NCBI RefSeq assembly: GCF_018476645.1
Contig: NZ_JAHCTB010000004.1
Location: forward strand, 1 to 64,000
Origin: Aequorivita echinoideorum
GTDB taxonomy: Bacteria > Bacteroidota > Bacteroidia > Flavobacteriales > Flavobacteriaceae
DNA: 64,000 nt
Direction: 5' to 3'
The number at the start of each line of letters is the position of its first letter. Position 1 is the stretch's first letter. Shown one piece after another: positions 34,195 to 43,581 of this stretch. The notes under the pieces were generated by a model. It was not told where the DNA came from and did no database searches. It saw only the letters and a program-made list of their open reading frames with translations. The position numbers were made by a program, and so were the translations under genes.

Positions 34195-34857
34195 TCAACC
34201 AAAAACCCCCAATACCTCAACTCCAACTCCGTCCTTACCTAAAGAAGGATATTCCTCTTTCCCCAAAACCTCCATAAATCGGATGCTGATAAGGGGCAAA
34301 TAAAAACAATACTCTTCCCGCCTTATTGCGGATTCCAGATGTATGTGAACATGCTGGATTACATCTCTTTTCGAGAATCGTAAAGGTGCGCTATCGTAAG
34401 TAACAAAACTATTTTCCTGCACATTGTAAACCACTAAAATGTATTGGAGGTCAAAATGCGTAGCGCCCTTGGGAAATTTTGCCTTACTTGGAGCAAGAGC
34501 TTTCCACTCCAGCGAAAAATCTGCATCATGAATCAGTGGATTCCCAAATTGTTGACGGATACCCACTTTTGGGGTAAATACAAATTCCCTTAAAAGTTGT
34601 TTGCCTTTTAAGGTTTTAAGGCCTTTTCCCACTAGCCTATGTTCTGTCGCCCCACCGCTGTCCAAACTTTTAATTTTCATAAACAATGCCATCAAGCGTT
34701 GATGCAGAGTCCCATCATTTACAAACTGTAATATTGGATAAAGAGCAATTTTAAATTCTTTTACAAACTTGCTACAAAGTGATAATTCATCACTGTGCTT
34801 GTAAATTCTGGGATTATTTTTATTATTTTCGTAGTTGAATCCTCCCATAGTACACAC
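34195..34857 (-). CDS. Uncharacterised Bacteroidota protein
   Basis: The 220-residue protein starts MCTMGGFNYENN; the second Met (34848) is an equally good start and better matches relatives that open M..IGGF. It contains RENNAEFGR-family-like parts (ENNKNNPRIYKHSDELSL...) and a long mixed C-terminal half, with no signal peptide, membrane segment or catalytic motif that I can see. Similar proteins are common in Bacteroidota without assigned function. It is flanked by two repeat arrays, with the 11-bp phased repeat 55-110 bp upstream. Confidence 0.6.
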   Translation of the reverse strand: MCTMGGFNYENNKNNPRIYKHSDELSLCSKFVKEFKIALYPILQFVNDGTLHQRLMALFMKIKSLDSGGATEHRLVGKGLKTLKGKQLLREFVFTPKVGIRQQFGNPLIHDADFSLEWKALAPSKAKFPKGATHFDLQYILVVYNVQENSFVTYDSAPLRFSKRDVIQHVHIHLESAIRREEYCFYLPLISIRFMEVLGKEEYPSLGKDGVGVEVLGVFG

Positions 34858-34911
34858 TATTTAGTTTTTAATAAAGATAGAAACTATTGTCAGAACAAAC
34901 AAACACTCTAA

Positions 34912-34972
34912 GCTGACTCCATGCCGACGCTAAGCCGACATTAAGCCGACCTCATGGCGATTCCATGCCGAC
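34912..34972. repeat. 11-bp phased repeat (six copies)
   Basis: GCTGAC, GCCGAC, GCCGAC, GCCGAC, GGCGAT and GCCGAC start at 34912, 34923, 34934, 34945, 34956 and 34967, exactly 11 bp apart, near one helical turn. It lies 55-115 bp upstream of the minus-strand gene start at 34857. The rest of 34973-35180 is otherwise unstructured non-coding sequence. Confidence 0.75.
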
Positions 34973-35180
34973 TCAACTCCTAGGATACTCTCACGATGCT
35001 ATATAGATACTGTCACAATCAAAGAACCCGGCCATAGCTCTAAAGCTGAATGGCCAATGGAGAACCTCAAACAGAAAACAGATAATCGCCAACCACCCTA
35101 AATTATTGAAAACGAACAATTGGGAATGCCCTGTCATTTCGAGCGTTTTTCAAGAAACGGGGCAAGTAAAGAATGTTGAT

Positions 35181-35260
35181 AACAGACAACAGACAACAGA
35201 CAACAGAGAACAGGCAACAACTAACCCACAACAGATAACTGATAACCATCAACCACCCTC
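35181..35260. repeat. AACNNNN heptamer array
   Basis: About eleven consecutive 7-mers each start with AAC (AACAGAC three times, then AACAGAG, AACAGGC, AACAACT, AACCCAC, AACAGAT, AACTGAT, AACCATC, AACCACC). No gene is supported. From 35261 to 35565 only AT-rich sequence with no recognisable element is seen. Confidence 0.8.
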
Positions 35261-35565
35261 ATTAATGAGCCTCTTTCCAGACGAATCCATTTTTCCGTCA
35301 TTGCGAGCGCAATCTCATAAATTTGCGGCTTAGATAATCGTTCATTGATCACTGTTAATCACTAGTTACCATCTAATTTAGTGTATGGCCGGGCTTGTAG
35401 GCATAAAGACGGATAAAATACTCTTTGCTTTGAAGCATAAATCTGAACATAACTGAAAACCGAACAATCTGGATGACCAATAAACTTACTACAATGTTTT
35501 CTTAAAGCTAATACAGAATATTTACCCTATTTGTAACTTAGCGAAAAAAACAAAAACAACTGATC

Positions 35566-36024
35566 ATGAAAAACTTAATAATGATAGGCTTCATGGCAAC
35601 TCTAATGGCCTGCGGTGGAACACAAAGCACACCTACAGAAGTTCAATCAAAAGATCGTGGAAGAAGCAATAAGCAATCCAATACGTCAAACCAATCAAGA
35701 AACAACGCAGCTATTGAATCCAGGGAAGCCATGCTTGAAAAAAATAATAACGATGAGGCACAGGCAATGCGAGAAGAAATGCAGGCAGAGATGATGCATA
35801 AAATGTTTACTGATATAAAAATGGATGAGGAACAAATTGCTAATTTTCAAGAGCAATGGAACTCTGAAATTGACATGCGAAACAGCAATCCAGATGTTCA
35901 GCCTATCACTACTTTTGAACGCATAGAAATCCAAGATAGAATTATGAAAGAAATGCTCCGAGATGAACAATTTGAACAGTACCAGCTATGGGTACGCGAA
36001 AATGCTGATTATTTCAATGATTAG
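35566..36024 (+). CDS. Uncharacterised lipoprotein
   Basis: The 152-residue lipoprotein has a lipobox at TLMAC (Cys16). After an Asn/Ser-rich linker it has a helical, Met/Glu/Gln-rich part (REEMQAEMMHKMFTDIKMDEEQ) and a C-terminal helix FEQYQLWVRENADYF. The helical part looks like a small periplasmic Spy/CpxP-like or structural domain, but this is not certain. It is a single gene between the repeat region and tRNA-Pro. Confidence 0.65.
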   Translation: MKNLIMIGFMATLMACGGTQSTPTEVQSKDRGRSNKQSNTSNQSRNNAAIESREAMLEKNNNDEAQAMREEMQAEMMHKMFTDIKMDEEQIANFQEQWNSEIDMRNSNPDVQPITTFERIEIQDRIMKEMLRDEQFEQYQLWVRENADYFND

Positions 36025-36034
36025 TATATTATTC

Positions 36035-36064
36035 TTGCAGGCTTTGGGATTTTGATTATTTTTG
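36035..36064 (+). promoter_or_regulatory. Bacteroidota-type promoter of tRNA-Pro
   Basis: A TTG at 36035-36037 and TATTTTTG at 36057-36064 are separated by 19 bp. This matches the -33 TTG / -7 TAnnTTTG consensus of Bacteroidota. The tRNA begins 13 bp downstream. Confidence 0.6.
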
Positions 36065-36076
36065 CCATTCCTATTT

Positions 36077-36150
36077 CGGGATGTAGCGCAGCCTGGTAGC
36101 GTACACGTCTGGGGGGCGTGGGGTCGCAGGTTCAAATCCTGTCATCCCGA
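36077..36150 (+). tRNA. tRNA-Pro (anticodon GGG)
   Basis: The acceptor stem CGGGATG pairs with CATCCCG and the discriminator is A. The anticodon loop CTGGGGG puts GGG at positions 34-36. The T-arm is present with GCAGG TTCAAAT CCTGT. The CCA is not encoded. A TAnnTTTG promoter lies just upstream and a terminator just downstream. Confidence 0.95.
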
Positions 36151-36159
36151 CATAACATA

Positions 36160-36186
36160 AAAGACATCTTCGGATGTCTTTTTTTG
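36160..36186 (+). terminator. Terminator after tRNA-Pro
   Basis: AAGACATC (36161-36168), a TTCG tetraloop and GATGTCTT (36173-36180) are followed by a T-run. Confidence 0.88.
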
Positions 36187-36427
36187 TTGGTTTACGCTTC
36201 ACTGGTTTTCAAAAAGTTGATGCATCATTACGAGGCCGGTCGTATAGCTCAAACAAATTTTGAAAGAAATTCTGGGATGTCCACTTCAATTATGTAATCA
36301 TTTTAAATAAAGAACAGCAACTTTAGCTAAGTTCAGTAGCATTCTTACCACATATTAATTTGAAATAGGACAGATAACCCCAAAATAAAAATAAATTTGC
36401 TACTTTGAAATCATATTAGAGCAATCC

Positions 36428-36991
36428 GTGGAGCACCTGCAGCACATCCCAAAACAACCGAGAACTTTAGTTTCTTACTGGAATGTCAACAAATTGTTGT
36501 ACAGTGCCCTATTGCTTTTTATAGTTGAGACGGTTTACTATTATTATGGTCTATACGATGCCTATCAGCATGCTCCCGTTGAAATAATTCTCTTTTGGGT
36601 ATGGTGCCTTCTTTTTTCCTTTGTACATATTTTCTTAGTGTTGATGGACGGTTGGTCACGGTTTCAGAATTATAAACGCATCAAGGACCATCTTTTTCAA
36701 CACGGTTTTACGCCAAAAATTGCAAAACACTATAGTGGAAGCAAATGCCAACGAATGGCGGTAATAGCCGCAGCGAAAGAATTGGGAATGGAGGATAGCT
36801 TAAAAAGATATTATTACAAAATGGGGATACGTTGGTACAATTTTATTCCCCAATTTATGCTTCGGGATCCCCTGTTTCTATTTAAAAAATACTTTTGGTC
36901 GCGTACCTTTTTGGAAAAATACTACGAGCCAAAATTCGATTTTAAACAATACCAAAACAAACTTTCAGAATGTTACATGCCAAGGGACTGA
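36428..36991 (+). CDS. Uncharacterised membrane protein of the ABC exporter operon
   Basis: The 187-residue protein starts with GTG at 36428. It has two membrane segments (about 25-45 and 55-78), then a cytoplasmic part with CQRMAVIAAAKELGMEDSLKRYYYKMGIRWY. No catalytic motif is recognised. Its stop lies inside the next gene's first codons (22-bp overlap), so it is translated with the ABC ATPase. The family is conserved in flavobacteria, with unknown function. Confidence 0.65.
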   Translation: MEHLQHIPKQPRTLVSYWNVNKLLYSALLLFIVETVYYYYGLYDAYQHAPVEIILFWVWCLLFSFVHIFLVLMDGWSRFQNYKRIKDHLFQHGFTPKIAKHYSGSKCQRMAVIAAAKELGMEDSLKRYYYKMGIRWYNFIPQFMLRDPLFLFKKYFWSRTFLEKYYEPKFDFKQYQNKLSECYMPRD

Positions 36992-37818
36992 CTAAAATCT
37001 ACAGTTCGGGCAAGGCTTTGGATTCCGTTTCCATTTCTTTGAAGGCTGGTAGCATCAGCGGACTGTTGGGAAAGAATGGTGCAGGAAAATCTACACTTTT
37101 CAAAATTCTTTGCAATTTAGTAACGGCAGATGAAGGAAAAGTTGAAATCAATTCCAATAGAAAAAAACCCATTGGCGCTGTCATCGAACATCCCGGGCTA
37201 TATTCCTACTTGAATGCTTATGATAATCTGAAGATCTTCGCTTCCATGCAGAATGCGCCCTCCGATAGAAATTCACTGGAAAACTACCTGCGGATGGTGG
37301 GCCTGCCACTTGACCGAAAAGATCCTGTCCAAAACTTTTCAATGGGCATGAAACAGCGGCTGGGCATTGCTATTGCACTATTGAACGATCCGGAAATATT
37401 GATATTGGATGAGCCTTTTTCAGGTCTCGATCCTATCGGGGTGGCTTCGCTAATAACCCTCATCAAGAAATTTGCCTCACAGGGTATAGCCATTTTTATT
37501 TCTTCACATTTAATGGCAGAGCTTCACAAATGTTGCGATTATCTTTATATAATTGACAACGGAGCGATTGTAAACCACGGACCAACTTTTCAGCTTATTA
37601 ATAATTTGGTTTCAATCTATACGCTTACCGCTGAAAACATTTCAAATTCCTCCGTAGTAAAAAAATATGCAATCCATTTTGAAAAAAATAACGTCACGGT
37701 AAATTGCGTAAGCGGGGAGATGCCCATTTTGTTAAAGGAGTTGCTGGAAGAGGGTTTTCAAGTAACAGCGTGTGTTCCCAATATAACCCTTGAACAACTT
37801 TTGAAGAACGATTTATGA
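36970..37818 (+). CDS. ABC transporter ATP-binding protein
   Basis: The 282-residue NBD has Walker A GLLGKNGAGKST at residues 31-42, the signature NFSMGMKQRLGIA, Walker B ILILDEPFSGLDP and the switch His (SSHLMAEL). It pairs with the permease encoded next (4-bp overlap) to form an ABC-2 type exporter. The order ATPase, permease, secreted LolA-like protein is typical of bacitracin/lantibiotic-type or Gld-like exporters, but the substrate is not evident. Residues after about 210 are a C-terminal extension. Confidence 0.93.
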   Translation: MLHAKGLTKIYSSGKALDSVSISLKAGSISGLLGKNGAGKSTLFKILCNLVTADEGKVEINSNRKKPIGAVIEHPGLYSYLNAYDNLKIFASMQNAPSDRNSLENYLRMVGLPLDRKDPVQNFSMGMKQRLGIAIALLNDPEILILDEPFSGLDPIGVASLITLIKKFASQGIAIFISSHLMAELHKCCDYLYIIDNGAIVNHGPTFQLINNLVSIYTLTAENISNSSVVKKYAIHFEKNNVTVNCVSGEMPILLKELLEEGFQVTACVPNITLEQLLKNDL

Positions 37819-38645
37819 TAGCACTCTTACAATGCGAACTCTTCAAACTTTGGAAACAGGGAAAGACTTGGTATGCCCTGGGGGCTGTGTTGCTCATAGA
37901 AATTATTATTTTGATAAGTGCCTATCTGCAAGGGGCAACGGTTTTGGAACTATTATTAGACAACCTTCGGCAATCCTTTTATTTTGAAGGAAATCTGCTC
38001 AACGGAAATCTTATTTTGTACTTAGTACTCAATTCGCTATGGTTCAATGTGCCATTGATCCTGATGATAATCACCTCCGCGATGATCACCGAGGAATATA
38101 AAAATGGGACACTCCAAACCAATTTATTGCAGGCAATAAGTAAGGTGCGCTTAATCATTGCAAAATATCTGGCGGGGGTCATATTTACCGTTTTTGTGCT
38201 GATGGTGTTAATGCTGAGCACCTTTGGCTTGGCCTATTCCATTTTTGGGGATGGCGATTTGGTGGTCTATCTGGACACGCTCAATTTTTTTGAAAGTGGA
38301 GAGGCTTTCAAACGAATCTGTTTTGCCTTTTGTTCCGGCGCATTGAGTATGCTATTTTATAGTACGGTAAGTATCACGCTCGGAATATTGCTGAAAGAAC
38401 CCGCAAAAACTTGGATTGCCTCTGCATTTTTCTTGATATTATGTTCCCTTCTTTTAAAAGCGGATTTTGGATTGGGAGCTGTTGAAGCGTTTTTATTTCC
38501 GAAGCTCATAAACTCTTGGCAACAATTTTTTCAATACGAATTGGATTGGACACAAATTATAACAAACAACCTATTGCTTGCGGTTTATACCATTTTATTC
38601 GCTGCGCTGGGTTGCTATTTTTTCAATAAAAAGGATATAGGATGA
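37815..38645 (+). CDS. ABC-2 type transporter permease
   Basis: The 276-residue integral membrane protein has six hydrophobic segments, the first at residues 20-40. An ITEEYKNGTLQTNLLQAISKV motif after the second segment is typical of ABC-2 permeases and marks the coupling helix. The start overlaps the ATPase stop by four bases, and the LolA-like gene overlaps its own stop by four. Confidence 0.9.
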   Translation: MIALLQCELFKLWKQGKTWYALGAVLLIEIIILISAYLQGATVLELLLDNLRQSFYFEGNLLNGNLILYLVLNSLWFNVPLILMIITSAMITEEYKNGTLQTNLLQAISKVRLIIAKYLAGVIFTVFVLMVLMLSTFGLAYSIFGDGDLVVYLDTLNFFESGEAFKRICFAFCSGALSMLFYSTVSITLGILLKEPAKTWIASAFFLILCSLLLKADFGLGAVEAFLFPKLINSWQQFFQYELDWTQIITNNLLLAVYTILFAALGCYFFNKKDIG

Positions 38646-39295
38646 TTAAAGGAATTTTATACACCATAGTGGCATTAATGATGCAAACAGCCATTGGACA
38701 AACTGTTGATGATGATTTGCTATATATCAAAAAGCGGATGGATAGCATTTCGCAATTTTCAGCGCAATTAAGGCTGGATCTTGATGTGCCTTTTATACAG
38801 ATGCCCACCAAAAATGCTTCCGTAACGTATAAAAAAGGGGAGGAGATGGCTTTTTCGAGTGAGGATTTTGTGATGCTACCAAAGCGGGGACTGGATTTTT
38901 CACTCAACGAAATTTTTAAATATCCGTTTATAACCGTAAATAGAGGCACCGAGGTTTTGAATGGAAAAAAGGTAAAGGTGCTGAAAATAATTCCCGATGA
39001 TGCCAAGTCTTCACTCGCGCTTGCCACGCTGTATTTGGATGTAAAGAACAAACGGATTTTGGCTTCCAATATCATTTCAAAAAAAGATGGATCCTATGAT
39101 CTTCAGATGAAATATAAAACGGTACAGGATATTTTGCCGAGCCATGTTGAAGTTTCCTTTGCTATAGAAAAACTTAAAATCCCACTGAATTTTATGGGAA
39201 GCGATACCAAAATTGATAGAAAGCAGCTGCGTGATGCGGAAGTAAAAACCGGGAAAATATTGATGGCTATTTCAGAATATAAAATTGTTAAGTGA
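38642..39295 (+). CDS. Exported LolA-like protein
   Basis: The 217-residue protein has a signal peptide (MIKGILYTIVALMMQTAIGQ). A mature half-barrel-like domain follows, with DGSYDLQMKYKTVQDILPSHVEVSF and KTGKILMAISEYKIVK. This suggests an outer-membrane lipoprotein carrier-like fold. It is the last gene of the ABC exporter operon and may act as its periplasmic partner. Sequence similarity to true LolA is weak, so the fold call is tentative. Confidence 0.6.
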   Translation: MIKGILYTIVALMMQTAIGQTVDDDLLYIKKRMDSISQFSAQLRLDLDVPFIQMPTKNASVTYKKGEEMAFSSEDFVMLPKRGLDFSLNEIFKYPFITVNRGTEVLNGKKVKVLKIIPDDAKSSLALATLYLDVKNKRILASNIISKKDGSYDLQMKYKTVQDILPSHVEVSFAIEKLKIPLNFMGSDTKIDRKQLRDAEVKTGKILMAISEYKIVK

Positions 39296-39457
39296 TAGCA
39301 TTAGAAATAAATTTTATATCTGATTGATTTCAGAATTTTTGTTTTTTGAAATAGCAAATAGTAATTAAGGAATAACAAATCTTCATAACTTTTAGAGTTT
39401 CGTTCCTTTGAAAGTTATTATTTTTACAATTCGAAAATTTTCTTGAAGAATTATATC

Positions 39458-40420
39458 ATGAGCGAAACAATGGAAAGAATAAAATGCCTCATTATAGGCT
39501 CCGGACCTGCGGGTTACACGGCCGCAATTTATGCTGCACGTGCAGATATGAAACCCGTAATGTACACTGGTATGGAACCTGGCGGGCAGCTTACCACAAC
39601 TACCGAAGTTGATAATTTTCCCGGATACCCCGAGGGAATCGACGGCCCCACGATGATGGTGCAATTACAACAGCAGGCTGAACGTTTTGGAACTCAAGTG
39701 AGAATTGGGATGGTGACCAATGTAGAATTCAGTGACGAGATTGGCGGAACGCACAAAATTACAGTGGACAATTCTACAAAACTGGAGGCCGAGACGGTGA
39801 TTATTTCAACCGGGGCTACTGCCAAGTATTTGGGACTCCCCAGTGAACAGCGCTTGCGCGGTGGCGGGGTTTCTGCCTGTGCGGTGTGTGATGGTTTCTT
39901 CTATAAAAATCAGGATGTGGCCATAGTGGGCGCTGGAGATACAGCGGCCGAGGAGGCAACATACCTTGCAAATATCTGCAATAAAGTTACAATGCTTGTA
40001 CGAAAAGATTATATGAAGGCGAGCAAAGCCATGCAGCATAGGGTAAACAATACCAAAAATCTGGAAGTGCGCTACAACAGTGAAGTTGATGAAGTCTTAG
40101 GTGACCAAGTAGTGGAAGGTTTGCGGATAGTGAACAATGAAACAGGTGAAAAAGAAGAAATTGCCATCACTGGTCTTTTTATCGCAATAGGCCACAAGCC
40201 CAATACCGAAATCTTTAAGGGCCAGTTGGATATGGATGAAACCGGCTATTTAATAACCAAAGGAAAAACCACAAAAACGAATAAGCCTGGTGTTTTTGCC
40301 AGCGGCGATGTACAGGATAAGGAATATCGCCAAGCGATAACCGCAGCAGGAACCGGATGTATGGCCGCCCTCGATGCTGAACGCTACCTTGCTACGATAG
40401 AGACCGAGGTGGAGGCGTAG
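39458..40420 (+). CDS. trxB: Thioredoxin-disulfide reductase
   Basis: The ATG at 39458 gives MSETMERIKCLIIGSGPAGYT; the further upstream start would be a TTG with no support. The 320-residue flavoprotein transfers electrons from NADPH through FAD to thioredoxin. The FAD fold is GSGPAG, the redox disulfide is CAVC at residues 141-144, and the NADPH fold is GAGDTAAEEA. The FASGDVQDKEYRQAITAAG C-terminal FAD motif is present. It is monocistronic with a strong bidirectional terminator. Confidence 0.96.
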   Translation: MSETMERIKCLIIGSGPAGYTAAIYAARADMKPVMYTGMEPGGQLTTTTEVDNFPGYPEGIDGPTMMVQLQQQAERFGTQVRIGMVTNVEFSDEIGGTHKITVDNSTKLEAETVIISTGATAKYLGLPSEQRLRGGGVSACAVCDGFFYKNQDVAIVGAGDTAAEEATYLANICNKVTMLVRKDYMKASKAMQHRVNNTKNLEVRYNSEVDEVLGDQVVEGLRIVNNETGEKEEIAITGLFIAIGHKPNTEIFKGQLDMDETGYLITKGKTTKTNKPGVFASGDVQDKEYRQAITAAGTGCMAALDAERYLATIETEVEA

Positions 40421-40442
40421 AGCGGTAAAAAGATTTAAAATA

Positions 40443-40478
40443 AAAACCCTTTCAAGCAATTTTGAAAGGGTTTTTTAT
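40443..40478 (+). terminator. Bidirectional terminator after trxB
   Basis: AACCCTTTCAA (40445-40455) pairs with TTGAAAGGGTT (40462-40472), with A and T runs on the two sides. It serves trxB and the convergent lipoprotein gene. Confidence 0.88.
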
Positions 40479-40497
40479 TGGCTTTAAAATGAATCTT

Positions 40498-40947
40498 TTA
40501 AATCTTCGTGAAGGTAAGTAGCTCCGTGCTGGCGCTTGTGCTGTCCTTATCATCAGAAAGTTCAATGGTAGTAGTACTTATAGATACAATGTCATAATCT
40601 TCTGAAATTTCGCTGAAAGGGGTTGTTTGTGTAAACTGAAGCACTAGTTCCTCATCATTATCATCATCACTATTGTTTGCGCTGCTTTCATAGCGCCACG
40701 TTCCTTCTTCGCTGAACAAATCATTCACGGCAGTAACGGTTCCATCCGCATTAAAATTGAAAACAAAACTTTCAAAAGAAGAAGTTTGGTCGCCACCGTC
40801 GTTCGCAAAATAGCTAACGCGCCATTGTCCTTGAGGTAAAATATTGACAATAGTATCAAATTCATCATTGATCACGTCGCCAGAATCATCATCTGAACTG
40901 CAAGAAAACATCACGGCAAGAGATAAAATTAAGAGTAGCTTTTTCAT
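40498..40947 (-). CDS. Lipocalin-like lipoprotein
   Basis: The start at 40947 (MKKLLLILSLAVMFSC) gives a lipobox with CSSDDDSG; the upstream extension to 40986 is hydrophilic. The 149-residue product contains GQWRVSYFANDG, FVFNFNADGTVTAV and GTWRYESS, the pattern of flavobacterial lipocalin-like lipoproteins with a small beta-barrel. Ligand unknown. Confidence 0.75.
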   Translation of the reverse strand: MKKLLLILSLAVMFSCSSDDDSGDVINDEFDTIVNILPQGQWRVSYFANDGGDQTSSFESFVFNFNADGTVTAVNDLFSEEGTWRYESSANNSDDDNDEELVLQFTQTTPFSEISEDYDIVSISTTTIELSDDKDSTSASTELLTFTKI

Positions 40948-41016
40948 ATCATTTAGTTTTTTGTTTTTGAAAAGGTAACAATTCACTTAAATGACCCACG
41001 TTAATAATTGTTTAAA

Positions 41017-41057
41017 ATGAAAAAAACCTAACAAAAGTTTAGCTTCTATTAGGTTTT
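41017..41057 (-). terminator. Terminator after the head-GIN gene
   Basis: AAAACCTAA (41023-41031) pairs with TTAGGTTTT (41049-41057), with a T-run on the minus strand. Confidence 0.75.
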
Positions 41058-41090
41058 GCCAGTAAAGGATGTGCCATGCAATCGATAGCT

Positions 41091-41810
41091 TTACATTTTA
41101 TTCACACTGCCTGACCGGCTTTTATCTGAATTGACCGCACTTGGATTTCCATAATAATTAATTTCCCCACCGCTACTGGCGCGTGTTTCCAATCGTTCCT
41201 TTACGTTAACGGTAACCGTTGCACCGCTGGAGGCTTCCGCATCGCAATCGATAACCAAAAGCTGTTTTGCATCCAGTTTGCTTCCGCTTGAAGCATCGGC
41301 AACCAACGCTGAGGATTTTCCGCGAAGCAAAAGTTGGGAGCCACTACTTGATTTTGCCGTTGATTTTTTTGCGAAAATCTCAACGTCTAGATTTGCGCCA
41401 CTGCTGCTGTTCAATGAAAGATTTTCACTTTTCACCACATTTTTTGAAATTAGCTCCGCGCCACTGCTGGCTTCAAGTGTATTTACTTGCTTAAATGTTA
41501 CATAAACATTTTTTGCGGTTGCGCGGCCGATGTTTTCTGAGGTGCCGATTTTTAGTTTACCGCTTTCAACTTCAGTTTCAATGTATTGCAAAAGATTTTC
41601 ATCTGCTTCCACAGTGATTTTATTTTCATCTCCCTGTGTAATTTCTACGTTCAATCCTTCGCTTCCGCGAATTTCCGTGAAATTTTCACTGACCGTTCTT
41701 TCTTCGGTGACAACATTTCCGTTACCATCCTCGCCAAAAGAGACATTGAAATTGCAACTTATAAATAAGAAGGTTGCTGCAATTGCTGAAATTTTAAATA
41801 TTGTTTTCAT
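41091..41810 (-). CDS. Head-GIN (DUF2807) domain lipoprotein
   Basis: The start at 41810 (MKTIFKISAIAATFLFISC) gives a lipobox. The 239-residue product has a right-handed beta-helix built from repeated short strands ending in ASSGA, SSGS and DASSGSKLDA, typical of the DUF2807 head-GIN domain found at the cell envelope. It follows the PspC gene with a 16-bp gap. Members sit downstream of PspC/PadR genes in Bacteroidota and may act in envelope stress or surface structure; the biochemical role is unknown. Confidence 0.85.
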   Translation of the reverse strand: MKTIFKISAIAATFLFISCNFNVSFGEDGNGNVVTEERTVSENFTEIRGSEGLNVEITQGDENKITVEADENLLQYIETEVESGKLKIGTSENIGRATAKNVYVTFKQVNTLEASSGAELISKNVVKSENLSLNSSSGANLDVEIFAKKSTAKSSSGSQLLLRGKSSALVADASSGSKLDAKQLLVIDCDAEASSGATVTVNVKERLETRASSGGEINYYGNPSAVNSDKSRSGSVNKM

Positions 41811-41826
41811 AAAGATTGGTTTTAGG

Positions 41827-43581
41827 TTAATCAATTGTTATTGTGGTTGTTACTTTTCTTTTTGAATTTGAAGTTTTTGAATTTCTGAAATCTTCCCTTA
41901 CTTCCCTTTCCCAATTATTTTCATCTTTGGGCGATTCATATTTTATTGAATCCGTTTTTTGAAGCGAATCCCCTTCTTCCCAAGTTTCCATTTCTTCCTC
42001 GCAATCCAAACATTCATTTTCATTTTTCAGAATGCGGAAGTAGTGCGAATCATTGTTCCATTCCACGCGGCTGTCATAAGGCGAACGATCCAAATAATAG
42101 GAAGAGATGGTTTCATCCGCATTCAATACCGCGCCTTCTGGCAGATACAGTGTGATTTCAATCTGCTGGTCGCGATATTTGTTTTTGGTTTCGGTGATAA
42201 AAAATCCGTCCAAGGTCAAGGTTCCATTCGCAAGATTGAATTTGTATTCAATAGCCTCGGCACGTTCCCTTGCATCCAGGGAGTTATTGCCCTGCGCCAT
42301 TTTTTCAATCACCATTTTACCAATGGAATCTTTTGTGGATTTAACTTCGACCAAAATATCATTGGAGAAAATAATTCGCTCTTTTTCAGAATTTATTTTA
42401 ATTTCCAAACCATTGTCGCGGCGCATATTGTAACCGTACTGTTTATCTGAACGCATTTCCACTTTTAAGGTGTCGCCCGTACGTACGGGAATGGAAGTTT
42501 CCTCAATAAAGTTTCCATCGTACGCCTGTTCCGTGGCCTGTTTTATACCAAGAATTGCCAACCCAATTACGGACAGTGCCCAAAGAACTATGAGCGAGAT
42601 TTTGACAGTGGTACCCATAGGTTTTAGGTTGCTTATCAACAATTTTAAGCCGAGGATGAACAGGACAAAAAATGGGATTCCAATTGCAAAGAAAAAGAGT
42701 AGGGCAATGAGCCACATGGGGAAATTGGTGGTATCTATCATTGCGATGGTTTCGGTAATTTCGTTATTTCCCCAAAAGTCAATGGAACCAAAGGTAAAAA
42801 ATCCGATTACCAAACTGATGAGCGTCAAGAGCGAAACCAAGATAATGAGCACGCCCAAAAACTTCACAAATACCCGAAACAGTGTAACTATTAAAGTACC
42901 CAAGCTATCAAAAAAACCACCGGCTTCTTTTTTTACGCGGCGACCATATTTATCATAATCCGCATTTTTGAACTTATCCGCCACATTGTCAAAACCCTCC
43001 TTGAATTTTTTTTCAATATTTGAAATATTGATGGGCTCGCCGGTCATCTTCAGTTTATCTGAAGTGGTAATCGCCGGCGGAACCAAGATCCAAAGAAGAA
43101 TATAAACTACAACGGGTGAGCCGAAACCAGCTACTATCAATAGCACCCAAAGCAAACGTATCCAAATAGCGTCGATGCCAAAATAATGCCCCAAGCCAGA
43201 GGAAACCCCAGAAATATATTTGTTGTCAATATCCCGGAATAACTGTTTGTGCGTTGCGTTGCCACGAGATTTGGCATAGGAATTTCCGGTAGGGGGCGTA
43301 TCTTCAAAAATTTCATCGTCCACCTCATAATCCTCGGGTTGGCCCATTACCGCGATTACTTCATCCAGAATCTTCAATGTGACCACTTGTGTGGAATTTT
43401 CAAGTTTTTCAGAAAAAAGTTCTGCAATACGGGTTTCAATATCCTGCATAATCTCTTCACTTCCATCAGCACCTTTTAGCGATCTCTTAATGGCGTCCAG
43501 GTAGCGTGAAAGTTTCCCAAAGGCATCTTCATCTATATGAAAGGAAGTGCCCGCCAAATTTATGTTTACTGTTTTGTTCAT
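41827..43581 (-). CDS. PspC-domain membrane protein
   Basis: The start at 43581 (MNKTVNINLAGTSFHID) follows the PadR stop with a 4-bp overlap. The 584-residue protein begins with the HIDEDAF/LSRYLDAIKRSL segment typical of these flavobacterial proteins. The PspC domain follows (RDIDNKYISGVSSGLGHYFG then DAIWIRLLWVLLIVAGFG, a membrane pair), then several further membrane segments and a large C-terminal periplasmic domain rich in Glu/Asp. PspC-like proteins sense or respond to envelope stress; PadR control is likely. Confidence 0.85.
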   Translation of the reverse strand: MNKTVNINLAGTSFHIDEDAFGKLSRYLDAIKRSLKGADGSEEIMQDIETRIAELFSEKLENSTQVVTLKILDEVIAVMGQPEDYEVDDEIFEDTPPTGNSYAKSRGNATHKQLFRDIDNKYISGVSSGLGHYFGIDAIWIRLLWVLLIVAGFGSPVVVYILLWILVPPAITTSDKLKMTGEPINISNIEKKFKEGFDNVADKFKNADYDKYGRRVKKEAGGFFDSLGTLIVTLFRVFVKFLGVLIILVSLLTLISLVIGFFTFGSIDFWGNNEITETIAMIDTTNFPMWLIALLFFFAIGIPFFVLFILGLKLLISNLKPMGTTVKISLIVLWALSVIGLAILGIKQATEQAYDGNFIEETSIPVRTGDTLKVEMRSDKQYGYNMRRDNGLEIKINSEKERIIFSNDILVEVKSTKDSIGKMVIEKMAQGNNSLDARERAEAIEYKFNLANGTLTLDGFFITETKNKYRDQQIEITLYLPEGAVLNADETISSYYLDRSPYDSRVEWNNDSHYFRILKNENECLDCEEEMETWEEGDSLQKTDSIKYESPKDENNWEREVREDFRNSKTSNSKRKVTTTITID

